The position numbers and the translations under genes were made by a program. Under the pieces are notes generated by a model. It had not been told where the DNA came from and ran no database searches. It was given only the letters and a program-made list of their open reading frames with translations. Positions 28,401-36,510 of a stretch of 64,000 nt of DNA are shown piece after piece. The number at the start of each line of letters is the position of its first letter. Position 1 is the first letter of the stretch. The DNA is from a virus, in the IMG/VR virus record IMGVR_UViG_3300023179_000017, positions 1-64,000 of that record; one strand, given 5' to 3'.

Positions 28401-28653
28401 CTTTAACATGATGCTTGCTATGGTTGATTGTTCAGGCGGTACAGTTACCATGACGCTTCCTTCAGCTTCGGCTGCAGGATCGGAAGGTAGACGCTTGAAA
28501 TTCAAAGACATGGGCAACGCGTCAATGAGCGGCTATGTAAGAGTTAGCGCTCAGGCGGGACAGACCATCGACGGCGCAGCATACTTCGATATGAAGGCTC
28601 CTTTTGAGTCTATCGAAGTTTACTGTGACGGAGATGAGTGGTTCATACTCTAA
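25492..28653 (+). CDS. Long coiled-coil tail fibre B
   Basis: 1053 residues, paralogue of fibre A: N-terminus FIKNTDDFFEGLSNKFFTNE, then about fourteen YVDG-type repeats (SGLDARLDALEADPTTKAYV), three ALVDAK.YTDQE units with E(I/V)L(D/N)TL(Q/K)EL, and a shared C-terminal tip (TIDGAAYFDMKAPFESIEVY). At about residues 175-285 it has an inserted beta domain (KVDVTVNYDIRPG to YYGDYQL) that is also found alone in the protein at 35970. Unlike fibre A, it lacks the tandem ERSRDN domains; the shaft runs almost to the tip. A terminator follows at 28662. Confidence 0.8.
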   Translation: MSFIKNTDDFFEGLSNKFFTNERVKSAVESDLNSLSGSITGEQAARQSDVSGLDSRLDIIEGPSGQEGSIAKALVDAKSYTDQEISALVGSAPEILDTLQELSEALSGDASFAQTIAGQISSLSGAIGSESGAREAAITGLDARLDIIEGPSGQAGSIEKALADAKSYADTGLAGKVDVTVNYDIRPGIYSGGSKSANFQIDFANGPTQKFTLQSNVTVTFANPVAGGIYTLQLVQDGTGSRQITWPQITWANGSAPHLSSAGKVDFIQMWYDGTTYYGDYQLADVTFATTAALSAEASGLDARLDLLEADPTTKSYVDEAISGEQSARAADVSGLDARIDALEADPTTKAYVDGVASGLDARLDSLEADPTTKAYVDGAVSGEQSARQSADQALSGAITGEIAAREAAVSGLDSRIDALEADPTTKAYVDGVASGLDARLDSLEADPVTKAYVDGQASGLDARLDVIEGPSGQAGSIAKALVDAKAYTDQEVSALVNSAPEVLNTLKELADALSGDASFASTIAGQIGSLSGAISTEIGNRQSDVSGLDARLDALEADPTTKSYVDGQVSGLDSRIDSLEFDSVTKAYVDGAISGEQAARVADVSGLDARLDALEADPTTKAYVDGAVSGEQTRAQGVEQSLSGAITGEQAAREAAVSGLDARLDALESDPTTKAYVDGQVSGLDSRIDALEADPVTKAYVDGAISGEQSARQADVSGLDARLDALEADPTTKSYVDGAISGEQSARQADVSGLDARLDSLEADPVTKSYVDGQASGLDARLDVIEGPSGQAGSIAKALVDAKAYTDQEVSALVDSAPEVLNTLKELADALSGDAHFASTVAGQIGSLSGAISSEIGNRQSDVSGLDARLDALEADPTTKAYVDGVASGLDARLDSLEADPTTKAYVDGQVSGLDSRIDALEGVTGMATEAYVDAEVLEQAKFFVSGQVSSFSSNTSIQFGTSMSPGTHFNMMLAMVDCSGGTVTMTLPSASAAGSEGRRLKFKDMGNASMSGYVRVSAQAGQTIDGAAYFDMKAPFESIEVYCDGDEWFIL
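27823..28124 (+). repeat. 302-base near-identical copy shared with fibre A (copy 2)
   Basis: Partner of 23071-23372. The two blocks encode the DARLDVIEGPSGQAGSIAKA to LDALEAD portion of the shaft. The only mismatch seen is at 27918. The edges are abrupt: on the left TCA GGT versus TCG GGT, on the right GATCCAGTT versus GATCCGACT. This marks the limits of the shared tract. Confidence 0.9.
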
Positions 28654-28661
28654 TATAAATG

Positions 28662-28695
28662 AGTGGCCCTCTACAAAAGTGGGGGGCCACTTTTT
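28662..28695 (+). terminator. Rho-independent terminator after fibre B
   Basis: AGTGGCCC pairs with GGGCCACT around a 14-base loop, with TTTTT at 28691-28695. It separates fibre B from the promoter and lipoprotein gene that follow, so the latter has its own transcript. Confidence 0.9.
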
Positions 28696-28727
28696 ATTAC
28701 TCTTAATAAATTCAACCCAAAGTTGTA

Positions 28728-28736
28728 TGATATAAT
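28728..28736 (+). promoter_or_regulatory. Extended -10 promoter for His/Cys-rich lipoprotein
   Basis: TGATATAAT (TG at 28728-28729, TATAAT at 28731-28736) lies just after the terminator. No convincing -35 is present 16-18 bases upstream. Transcription would begin near 28743, giving a 15-base leader containing GGAGAAG before ATG 28758. The same 9-mer occurs before rmlB and before the minus-strand glycosyltransferase. Confidence 0.65.
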
Positions 28737-28757
28737 TACCTAATCTTGGAGAAGACC

Positions 28758-28925
28758 ATGAAAAAATTATTTTTAGCTTTGATCTTAGCTTTCGCAGTAA
28801 CAGGGTGTAACCCAATGGCCCACCACGAGTGCTGCCACCACGAACACCACCACTGCTGTGAGCACCATTGCAAGTGCGAACATCACCACTGCAAGCACCA
28901 CCACTGTGAGTGCGAACACCACTAA
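28758..28925 (+). CDS. Tiny His/Cys-rich lipoprotein, likely metal-binding
   Basis: A 55-residue protein with ribosome site GGAGAAG. Residues 1-16 are a lipoprotein signal (MKKLFLALILAFAVTG) and Cys17 follows in a lipobox (AVTGC). Of the 38 residues after Cys17, 17 are His and 9 are Cys, in short blocks such as HHEHHHCCEHHCKC and CEHH. This composition predicts strong binding of Zn, Cu, Ni or similar ions at the membrane face where it is anchored. It is a single gene with its own extended -10 promoter, flanked by a terminator and the giant adhesin gene. I know no family for it. Roles could be metal sequestration, protection from host metal stress, or superinfection exclusion; all are inference. 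Confidence 0.85.
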   Translation: MKKLFLALILAFAVTGCNPMAHHECCHHEHHHCCEHHCKCEHHHCKHHHCECEHH

Positions 28926-28963
28926 GTAATTAGTTTTTATACCTTTTTATTTAAGGGATCAGA

Positions 28964-31900
28964 ATGAAACGTAGACTAGTTCTTATTAAAAAGGCTGCAA
29001 GTGGTAATTTAAGTCCTGTAATTACCATCTCTGCTCAACCCACAAATCAATCAACATCAGACGGAAATGCAAGCTTCTCAGTAACGGCAAGCGTTACGGA
29101 GGGGGCAACACTTTCGTATCAGTGGCAACGAAGTACCGACGCAGGAACAACTTTCTCGGCTTTGTCTGGAGAGACTTCGAATAGCTTATCCCTAAGTTCA
29201 ATTACGGTTTTGTCTGATCAATATCAATATCGTTGCGTAGTATCTGCTACGGGCGGTGCTGCGAGTGTCAATTCGTCTTCAGCTACTCTTTCGGTTGTTC
29301 CAGCTATTACGGTTTCTGCTCAACCACAAGCTTCGACAACATCGGAAGCATTAGGCACATCTTCCTTCTCAGTTACAGCAAGCGCATCGGTTGGTGGAAC
29401 TATATCTTATCAGTGGCAACGAAGTACAGATGGGACTAGCTTTTCAAACCTAAGTGGAGAAACCAATAGTTCTTTAAGTTTGAGCAGTCTCACATACGCT
29501 ACCAACAATCAAAACCAATATCGTTGCGTGGTGTCTGGCAATTACAACGCATCTTCTGTCACTTCAAGCGCAGCAGTTTTGACTGTTTATGATTCGACAA
29601 CTGCGATGGCCACATGGACATCGGCAACACTAAGCGGTTCTTATGGTGGTCTTACTTATGCTAAAGAACTGGGATTGTTTGTAGCAGTCGGGGGCAGTAC
29701 CACTAGGGCCAGCGTATCAAATGATGGAACGAATTGGAGTGATACAACTGGAGCAGTAGTAAATCTACAGACAGTAGCATGGTCTCCTGAGCTTGGAATG
29801 TTCGCAGCAGTGGGAAACATTGGTGGGATTGCTACTTCTTATGATGGTTACAACTGGACACAGAGAACATCTCCAACAACAAACAATTTAAAAAGGGTTC
29901 GTTGGATTCCAGAAAAAGGATTTTTTCTAGCCTGTTCTACAGCCGTTTCCGCTTCTAATAAATTTGTTAAATCCACAGATGGTATTACTTGGACTGGATT
30001 TAGTGGGCCATCAACCGAAGCCGTTTATGACTTTGACTATGCTCCAAGTTTAAATTCATTTTTCGCTCTTGGTTACAGTTCAAATAAGATTTTTACATCT
30101 TCAGATGGTGAAACTTGGACAACAAGTGCATCCACAATGCCTAGTTCTGGAACTTGGTATGCAATTAAATGGTCTTCTCAAAAATCCTTATTTGTCGCTG
30201 GGGCGTGGGATGGTGGATATTTAGCAACATCTCCAGATGGTGCGAATTGGACAACTAGAACCAAAGTAGACACAACCCAGTCTGGTGTTACGGCTATTGA
30301 TTATTCACCAGAGTTGGGCTACTTCGCAATGAGCATAAATGGCAATGCTGGCTATAATAGAGTTCACATATCACCAGATGGCATCAACTGGACTGGAAAA
30401 ATATCTTCTAGTGCAGCTAACTGGGATGTTTGCTGGTCTTCTGATGTGGGAAAATTTGTCTGTATCGGTGGTAGCGGGTTCACTGCAACATCGACCAGTG
30501 TTTACAGTGCATCCAATGTCATTAAGCTTACTGCTTTCACATTACCATCTACATACAGAAACGATACTGCAAGCTCATCTTATATTGCGACAGCATCAAT
30601 AGCTTCTGGCAGCATCTCTTATCAATGGGAAAAGAGTACAAATTCTGGTGTAAGTTTTTCAAGCGTAGCTGGTGCAACGGCTGGAACGCTAACCCTTACC
30701 CAAACAGAACGAAATGCTGCGGTCGATGGATCTCATTTTTACAGATTAAAAATGACATCTGCGACAGCCAAGTACAGTCCAGTCTATGCTGGATATTTTG
30801 TACCATCAGCAAATGATGCAATTTACTATGTCAGTAATTGGTCTTCGTCTTCCCTAACCAACCAAAACTGGTATTCTATCTGTTATGCCAAAGAGCTTGG
30901 TCTTTTTGTTGCTGTATCTTCTACTGGTACAAACAGAATTGCAGTTTCAAACAATGGAACAACTTGGACAGAGCTAACAGGACAAGCTGCATCGGCCTAC
31001 GCACTTAACTATGTCGCATGGTCGCCAACATTAGGAATGTTTGTAGCCGTGGGATCTTCTGGTTCAATTTTCACTTCTTATGATGGGTATAACTGGACAC
31101 AGAGAACTTCACCCACTACCTCAAATCAGCTTTATACTGTCAAATGGATTGCAGAAAAAAGCTTCTTTTTGATTACATCAAATAGTGCTGGGACGGCTAA
31201 TAAGATTTTAAAATCCACAGATGGTATTACTTGGACTGGGTATTCTTCCCTAAGCACTACCGCTCTTTCGGACTTTGATTATTCACCATCTCTTGATTTG
31301 ATAGTTGTGCAAGTTTATGGTGCCAGCAATTTTATCACTTCTTCGGATGGTCAAAACTGGTCATCTGTTTCGGTAGGATCGGGTACAAATAGAAACTGGG
31401 ACGGGATAAAATGGTCTGCCTCGCAAGGCAAGTTCGTGGCGACTTCATCAAATAGCAATTCCGTTGCAACATCGACAGATGGAACTAACTGGACGATAGT
31501 TTCTACTGGTGTTTCGCTAAACAAAATTGATTATTCTCCAGAGTTTAATTTATATGTTTCAAACACTGTAAATACGGGAGGCTCGACAAAAGTTTGGAGT
31601 TCTCCAGATGGTGTTACTTGGACTGCCCGTGGCCCCTCTCTTGGCACTTCAGTAACATTTAGAAACATTCTGTGGGTTCCTGATTATAAAAAGTTTTATG
31701 CCATATCACAAGACGGGGCGCAGTTAACTTCTGCCACTGTTTCAGATCCAGAAAATGTTATTAAATTGTCTTCGTTCTCTCTGCCTACAATCACATATAG
31801 AAATAATACTGCGAATACAACTTATGTAACTACTTCAACAATCGCTTCTGGTTCAATTTCTTATCAGTGGCAGTTGAGTACAAACTCAGGATCAACTTTC

Positions 31901-34900
31901 TCAGATGTTGCTGGAGCTACGAGCAGCACCCTAACGCTTTCTCAGGCTGATAGAAATGCAGCCCTAGACGCAGGTAATTATGTCTACAGATTAAAAATGA
32001 CATCTGCCACAGCTAAGTATAGTCCAGTTTATGCTGGATATTACGATGCTAGGGTTCAAGAAAATAATATTTATGCGCTAAATAATTACAACTTAGGATC
32101 TATTTCTGACTCAAGTTGGGCTGGGCTTGTTTGGTCTTCTAAGCGTGGCGTTTTTGTAACCGCATCTTTTAGTGGTAACGACAAAATCGCAGTATCAGCA
32201 AACGGCCTGAATTGGCAGTATGTTAATACCGACACCTCTGGGGCTACTATAACCCCAGGAAACGCAGAATTGGTATATTCAGAAGAAAAAGATCTGTTTG
32301 TGCAATCTGGGCCATCTAGTTATGTTTATACTTCAACAGACGGTTTGAATTGGACTCAAAGAGCATCTTCAACAACCCAAACATTAGCGAGCGGTGCCTA
32401 CTCCCCTTCCTTGGGGCTTTTTGTTTATGTATCGAGAACTGCTACGTCTAACGTAGTGGTAACATCGTCTAATGGAACTACTTGGTCAAACTCCTCTACT
32501 GGGGTTTCACAAGCCATGTGGGGTGTCGCATGGTCTCCCACATTAGGATTATTCGCAGCAGTAGGGGACAATGGGACAATCATCACTTCAACTAATGGAA
32601 CTTCTTGGACAACAAGAACCTCTCCCAACACGAACGCATACAAGTCTATCGCATGGTCTCCCACATTAGGAATGTTCGCAGCAGTATCAAATGGTGGAAC
32701 CAATAGGGTCATGACATCTACGGATGGCATCACTTGGACTGCAAGGACTTCAGCAGCAGAAACCTACGCATGGAGAAGAATAATTTGGGTTTCCGATCTG
32801 GGGATGTTTGTCGCAGGGTCAGAGTCAACTGGAGTGAGTTGTGTTATGTACTCTGCCAATGGCACATCTTGGACTTTAAGCGCAATCAACAACAGATCGA
32901 CCACTTCTTCAGTGACTGGGTTGGCTTGGTCTTCAGAGCTAAAACGCTTGGGTCAAGTTGGTTTTTATGGAACAGGAGTTAGAAACTACGCAACTGCTGA
33001 TATTTACACCAACAAAACAACCGTTGCAGGATTTACTGCGCTACCAAAATTAACAACCACAAACTACCTGTCTTCGACAGCAGATGTCACCCTGTCTTCA
33101 ACTGCACTTGTTTCGGACGGAAGCTCCCCAAGCTATCAGTGGCAACGAAGTTCTGACAACGGATCTACTTGGGCTGATTTGTCTGAAAAAACATCTGCAA
33201 ACCTTGTTTTAACTGATGCCGAATCAGAAACCGCTTCAACAAGTAATTACAAGTATCGAGTTAAAGTTTTAAACGGCACAAACAACTTAATAAGTACCAC
33301 ATTTTCTGTTGTCGTACAGTCTGATGGCGTTTATGCCGTCAACAACTGGACGGTTTCATCACCAGGAGATCGCTACTGGTGTGGTGTCGCATGGTCTCCT
33401 AAGTTAGGCTTATTCGCAGCAGTGTCTTATGCAGATGCCTCTTCGGCCACGACTTTACAAAGAGTTAGGATTGGAATTTCAAAAGACGGGGTTAATTGGA
33501 CTTACCCAACCTACTGGTCTACTAGCGGATTTTTTCCAAACGACATTTTGTGGGTTGGTGGTTCTGTAAATATGTTTGTAGTTGTTGGCCAAGTTTGTAT
33601 TTTAACCTCTCCAGACGGTATCAACTGGACTTCAAGAAAAAACACAAATATGTTGATTTGGGAAACAGCCGCATATTCTTCTACCCAAGGAATTGTTGCC
33701 GTTTTTAATGGCACCTATGCCGCAAACGCTGTTTTAAAAAGCACCAACGGTATTACTTGGACGACAAGTGCTGGGCTTGGTTTTACGCAAGCTATGTGGG
33801 GTATCGCATGGTCTCCTTCTCTTAGCTTGTTTGTAATGGTTGGAGCGGGTGGAAGAATTATGTCGTCACCAGATGGTACGACATGGACTCAAAGAACTAG
33901 CAATACGACCAACACTCTAACTTCGATTGCTTGGTCTCCAGAACTAAGTCTTTTTGTAGCTGTTGCAAACACTGGAACGAGCCGAGTGGTCACATCACCA
34001 GACGGTATCAACTGGACGACAAGGACTTCGGCAGCAGAAACCTACTCATGGAGAAAAGTAATTTGGGTTTCTGATCTGGGATTGTTTATAGCTGGAGCAC
34101 AAACCACAGTAGCAAATAACTTAATGTATTCTTCAGATGGAATTAACTGGAGTATTGCATCAATGTCACCATCGGCTACGGCTGCTTGGAGAGTGCCGAT
34201 GGCATGGTCTCCAGAGTTAAAACGACTTTTAGTTCTTTCTCAAAGCACCACACAGAACGCAGTTGGAACTGCGGCGTTAAGTGCTGACATATTTGCTGGC
34301 AAGACAAGCTATATGTCAATCACGGCTGCTCCTTCAAACTACGAAACATGGCTTGATAACACTGCAAGCACCACGCTTACTGCGGCAGCATCGGTTTCGA
34401 CGGGGGCTACACCAAGCTATCAGTGGCAACGAAGTTCTGACAATGGAACGAATTGGAGTGACTTAGCAGGACAAACTTCAACAAGCCTTGTTTTAACTGA
34501 TGCAGAAACAGAAACGGCTTCCACAAATAGTTATAAGTATCGTTTCAGTGCATCATCGGCTGGAATTTCGAACTCACCAGTAGTAAGTGATAAGGTTTCT
34601 CTAACAGTAAGAAGCACTACAAAAGATTACTGTGTTGAAAATTGGACGATGTATTCGGCTGCCAATAGCAATCAATTAAGATCTGTTGTTTGGGCTCCGA
34701 GCTTGTCACTCTTTTGTGCAATTGGGGATAGTGGAACTAATAACAGAGCGCAAACATCTCCAGATGGTATCACTTGGACTGTGAGAACTACTCCGTCTGC
34801 TGCAAACAATAACTGGCAAGGTTTGGCCTGGTCTCCAGAGCTAAGTCTTTTTGTAGCTGTTGCTGGATCTGGAACCAATAACAGAGTCATGACATCTCCA

Positions 34901-35818
34901 GACGGTATTACTTGGACTGCAAGGACTTCGGCAGCAGACAATAACTGGCAAAGCGTATGCTGGTCTAAAGAAAAAACTTTATTTGTAGCTGTTGCTGGAT
35001 CTGGAACCAATAACAGAGTCATGACATCTCCAGACGGTATTGCTTGGACTGCAAGGACTTCGGCACAAGACAATAATTGGACATCGGTGTGTTGGTCGCC
35101 AACCGCCAATGGTACTGGTCTTTTTGTGGCAGTATCAAATGGTGGAACCAATAGGGTTATGACATCCCCTGATGGTATCAACTGGACAGTAAGAACATCG
35201 TCTATCACCACATATTGCGTGTGCTGGTCGGCAGAAGTGGGATTGTTTGTGGCTGCTGGATTTAATAGCATGGCCACATCTCCAGACGGTATTAACTGGA
35301 CTTTAAGAAATCCAGCAGCGATCGCTGCGGGGGCTTTCGTATCTGTCTGCTGGTCAAAAGAACTTGGGCTCTTTTGTGCCTTCCCATCTGCAACGTCAAA
35401 TGGAAAAGTGGTCACATCACCAGACGGTATCAACTGGACTGCAAGAATGTCACAACAAGATGTATTTTTCCAATCACAGTTTTTTGGAAATGGTATCGCA
35501 TGGTCTCCAGGCGTAGGTCGTTTCGTCCAAGTTGGTTTGTATGCTAACATGAGCGCAATAGTTTCAAACGTCTATATGGCAACACCCGCTTTCAGTTTAG
35601 CTGCTGGCACCTATACAGGAACTCAGTCAGTTACACTTAGCGTGGCAAATTCTGGGGCAACAATTTACTACACAACCGACGGTAGTACGCCAACAACGTC
35701 GTCTACGGTATATTCGGGGGCTATTTCTGTACCAAGCAGCAGAACCATAAAAGCGATTGCAGTTAAATCGGGATACCCAGATTCAACTATCGCCTCGGCT
35801 GCTTATACAATTAACTAG
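28964..35818 (+). CDS. Giant adhesin-like protein: six Ig-like, five Asp-box propellers, chitobiase-type C-terminus
   Basis: 2284 residues. Two Ig-like domains (YQWQRSTDAGTTF near 29117; YQWQRSTDGTSF near 29410) start the protein. Then five propeller modules alternate with four more Ig-like domains (YQW motifs near 30619, 31861, 33136, 34420). Each propeller has about seven blades of the form 'W.P.LGLFVAV....TS.DG.NWT', where S-x-D-G-x-x-W is an Asp-box. The final about 75 residues (GATIYYTTDGSTPTTSSTVY) look like the chitobiase/hexosaminidase C-terminal domain. There is no signal peptide, so a virion adhesin or fibre is more likely than a secreted protein. No catalytic sialidase Arg triad was sought beyond the Asp-boxes. 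It likely binds or processes host surface sugar. Start ATG 28964 has AAGGG upstream. Confidence 0.75.
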   Translation: MKRRLVLIKKAASGNLSPVITISAQPTNQSTSDGNASFSVTASVTEGATLSYQWQRSTDAGTTFSALSGETSNSLSLSSITVLSDQYQYRCVVSATGGAASVNSSSATLSVVPAITVSAQPQASTTSEALGTSSFSVTASASVGGTISYQWQRSTDGTSFSNLSGETNSSLSLSSLTYATNNQNQYRCVVSGNYNASSVTSSAAVLTVYDSTTAMATWTSATLSGSYGGLTYAKELGLFVAVGGSTTRASVSNDGTNWSDTTGAVVNLQTVAWSPELGMFAAVGNIGGIATSYDGYNWTQRTSPTTNNLKRVRWIPEKGFFLACSTAVSASNKFVKSTDGITWTGFSGPSTEAVYDFDYAPSLNSFFALGYSSNKIFTSSDGETWTTSASTMPSSGTWYAIKWSSQKSLFVAGAWDGGYLATSPDGANWTTRTKVDTTQSGVTAIDYSPELGYFAMSINGNAGYNRVHISPDGINWTGKISSSAANWDVCWSSDVGKFVCIGGSGFTATSTSVYSASNVIKLTAFTLPSTYRNDTASSSYIATASIASGSISYQWEKSTNSGVSFSSVAGATAGTLTLTQTERNAAVDGSHFYRLKMTSATAKYSPVYAGYFVPSANDAIYYVSNWSSSSLTNQNWYSICYAKELGLFVAVSSTGTNRIAVSNNGTTWTELTGQAASAYALNYVAWSPTLGMFVAVGSSGSIFTSYDGYNWTQRTSPTTSNQLYTVKWIAEKSFFLITSNSAGTANKILKSTDGITWTGYSSLSTTALSDFDYSPSLDLIVVQVYGASNFITSSDGQNWSSVSVGSGTNRNWDGIKWSASQGKFVATSSNSNSVATSTDGTNWTIVSTGVSLNKIDYSPEFNLYVSNTVNTGGSTKVWSSPDGVTWTARGPSLGTSVTFRNILWVPDYKKFYAISQDGAQLTSATVSDPENVIKLSSFSLPTITYRNNTANTTYVTTSTIASGSISYQWQLSTNSGSTFSDVAGATSSTLTLSQADRNAALDAGNYVYRLKMTSATAKYSPVYAGYYDARVQENNIYALNNYNLGSISDSSWAGLVWSSKRGVFVTASFSGNDKIAVSANGLNWQYVNTDTSGATITPGNAELVYSEEKDLFVQSGPSSYVYTSTDGLNWTQRASSTTQTLASGAYSPSLGLFVYVSRTATSNVVVTSSNGTTWSNSSTGVSQAMWGVAWSPTLGLFAAVGDNGTIITSTNGTSWTTRTSPNTNAYKSIAWSPTLGMFAAVSNGGTNRVMTSTDGITWTARTSAAETYAWRRIIWVSDLGMFVAGSESTGVSCVMYSANGTSWTLSAINNRSTTSSVTGLAWSSELKRLGQVGFYGTGVRNYATADIYTNKTTVAGFTALPKLTTTNYLSSTADVTLSSTALVSDGSSPSYQWQRSSDNGSTWADLSEKTSANLVLTDAESETASTSNYKYRVKVLNGTNNLISTTFSVVVQSDGVYAVNNWTVSSPGDRYWCGVAWSPKLGLFAAVSYADASSATTLQRVRIGISKDGVNWTYPTYWSTSGFFPNDILWVGGSVNMFVVVGQVCILTSPDGINWTSRKNTNMLIWETAAYSSTQGIVAVFNGTYAANAVLKSTNGITWTTSAGLGFTQAMWGIAWSPSLSLFVMVGAGGRIMSSPDGTTWTQRTSNTTNTLTSIAWSPELSLFVAVANTGTSRVVTSPDGINWTTRTSAAETYSWRKVIWVSDLGLFIAGAQTTVANNLMYSSDGINWSIASMSPSATAAWRVPMAWSPELKRLLVLSQSTTQNAVGTAALSADIFAGKTSYMSITAAPSNYETWLDNTASTTLTAAASVSTGATPSYQWQRSSDNGTNWSDLAGQTSTSLVLTDAETETASTNSYKYRFSASSAGISNSPVVSDKVSLTVRSTTKDYCVENWTMYSAANSNQLRSVVWAPSLSLFCAIGDSGTNNRAQTSPDGITWTVRTTPSAANNNWQGLAWSPELSLFVAVAGSGTNNRVMTSPDGITWTARTSAADNNWQSVCWSKEKTLFVAVAGSGTNNRVMTSPDGIAWTARTSAQDNNWTSVCWSPTANGTGLFVAVSNGGTNRVMTSPDGINWTVRTSSITTYCVCWSAEVGLFVAAGFNSMATSPDGINWTLRNPAAIAAGAFVSVCWSKELGLFCAFPSATSNGKVVTSPDGINWTARMSQQDVFFQSQFFGNGIAWSPGVGRFVQVGLYANMSAIVSNVYMATPAFSLAAGTYTGTQSVTLSVANSGATIYYTTDGSTPTTSSTVYSGAISVPSSRTIKAIAVKSGYPDSTIASAAYTIN
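34850..35082 (+). repeat. 132-base-period blade repeat in the last propeller
   Basis: The about 100 bases from 34850 recur from 34982 almost unchanged, with the main difference attact/attgct in the DGI.W motif. This is a recent duplication of one 44-codon blade. Similar but older blade copies occur throughout 29600-35500, for example 32729-32820 versus 34009-34098. Confidence 0.8.
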
Positions 35819-35870
35819 CACTTCGACTAAGCCTGTTTATTAGGTAAAATAAATTAACAGCTATCTCTTG

Positions 35871-35914
35871 AGATACAATCCTCTCGTCAAGACCTGATCG
35901 ATCTTGGCGAGGGG
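35871..35914 (+). promoter_or_regulatory. Promoter AGATACAAT with 13-bp hairpin at the start site
   Basis: AGATACAAT (-10 hexamer TACAAT at 35874-35879) matches the promoter at 44642-44650. Directly after it, 35880-35892 pairs with 35902-35914 over 13 base pairs (two G-U) around a 9-base loop, so the 5' end of the message would fold at once. There is no U-tract, so it is more likely a stabilising or regulatory 5' structure than a terminator. It leads into the gene at 35970. Confidence 0.5.
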
Positions 35915-35969
35915 GCTGGGAAATTAAACAAACAGTATCAAAACCGATAGATGGGCATAAGGAATCATT

Positions 35970-36401
35970 ATGGCCTATAAACCGCCTAGCCAGAACATCA
36001 TTGATAACGAGACTGGAGCAATACCGAGCTCTGAGGCGGTATTTGAGGCCTTACGACAAAAGGTAGATGTCACAAGTGGTTACGATATCAACCCCCAATT
36101 CTATAACGCTGGAAGCGTTACCGGGAGCTTTGCCGTAGATTTTGCCTTAGGCCCGGTTCAGCAGGTCACTTTATCCGCAAGTGGCGAGCACCAAGCCTCC
36201 TTTAGTAACCCAGTTCTAGGCGGCGTATATATGCTTAAAATCGTCCACGATGGGTTAAGCGGAACGATTAGCTGGCCTGAGACCGTCAGGTGGCCCGCAG
36301 AAGGGGAACCCACCCTAAGCGCCTCCTCAGGCACTATAGACCTCGTTAGCTTTGTCTACGATGGCAGCGATTACTTTGGTTCCTATTCCTTAGGTTATTG
36401 A
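35970..36401 (+). CDS. Stand-alone copy of a fibre beta domain
   Basis: 143 residues. From about residue 27 (KVDVTSGYDINPQFYNAG) to the end (YDGSDYFGSYSLGY) it follows the same plan as the inserted domain of fibre B (KVDVTVNYDIRPGIYSGG to YDGTTYYGDYQL): an initial Tyr-Asp strand, a central 'F.NPV.GG.Y.L..V.DG', an 'ITWP'/'ISWP' turn, and a final YDG..Y.G strand. The N-terminal 26 residues are a short attachment-like segment (SQNIIDNETGAIPSSEAVFE). It may be a separate small fibre or an exchangeable binding head. Confidence 0.65.
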   Translation: MAYKPPSQNIIDNETGAIPSSEAVFEALRQKVDVTSGYDINPQFYNAGSVTGSFAVDFALGPVQQVTLSASGEHQASFSNPVLGGVYMLKIVHDGLSGTISWPETVRWPAEGEPTLSASSGTIDLVSFVYDGSDYFGSYSLGY

Positions 36402-36510
36402 TCGCTCAACTACTCTGGTAAATACTCCGATAAGAAGTACACGCCCACTTCTACTCTCTCGAGTCCGCCGATTAGCTGGCTGACTAACACATTAAACAAA
36501 AGGTAAAACT

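Noticed and set aside
34672-35550. Long open frame of 292 codons on the minus strand inside the adhesin
   Set aside because: It is the mirror of the Asp-box blade repeats; its own repeats (IPSGDV) are the reverse reading of the DGI.W codons, and it has no ribosome site or promoter.
28964-35818. Diversity-generating retroelement acting on the adhesin or fibres
   Set aside because: No reverse transcriptase gene and no template/variable repeat pair with adenine-specific differences was seen; the blade and shaft repeats differ at all bases.
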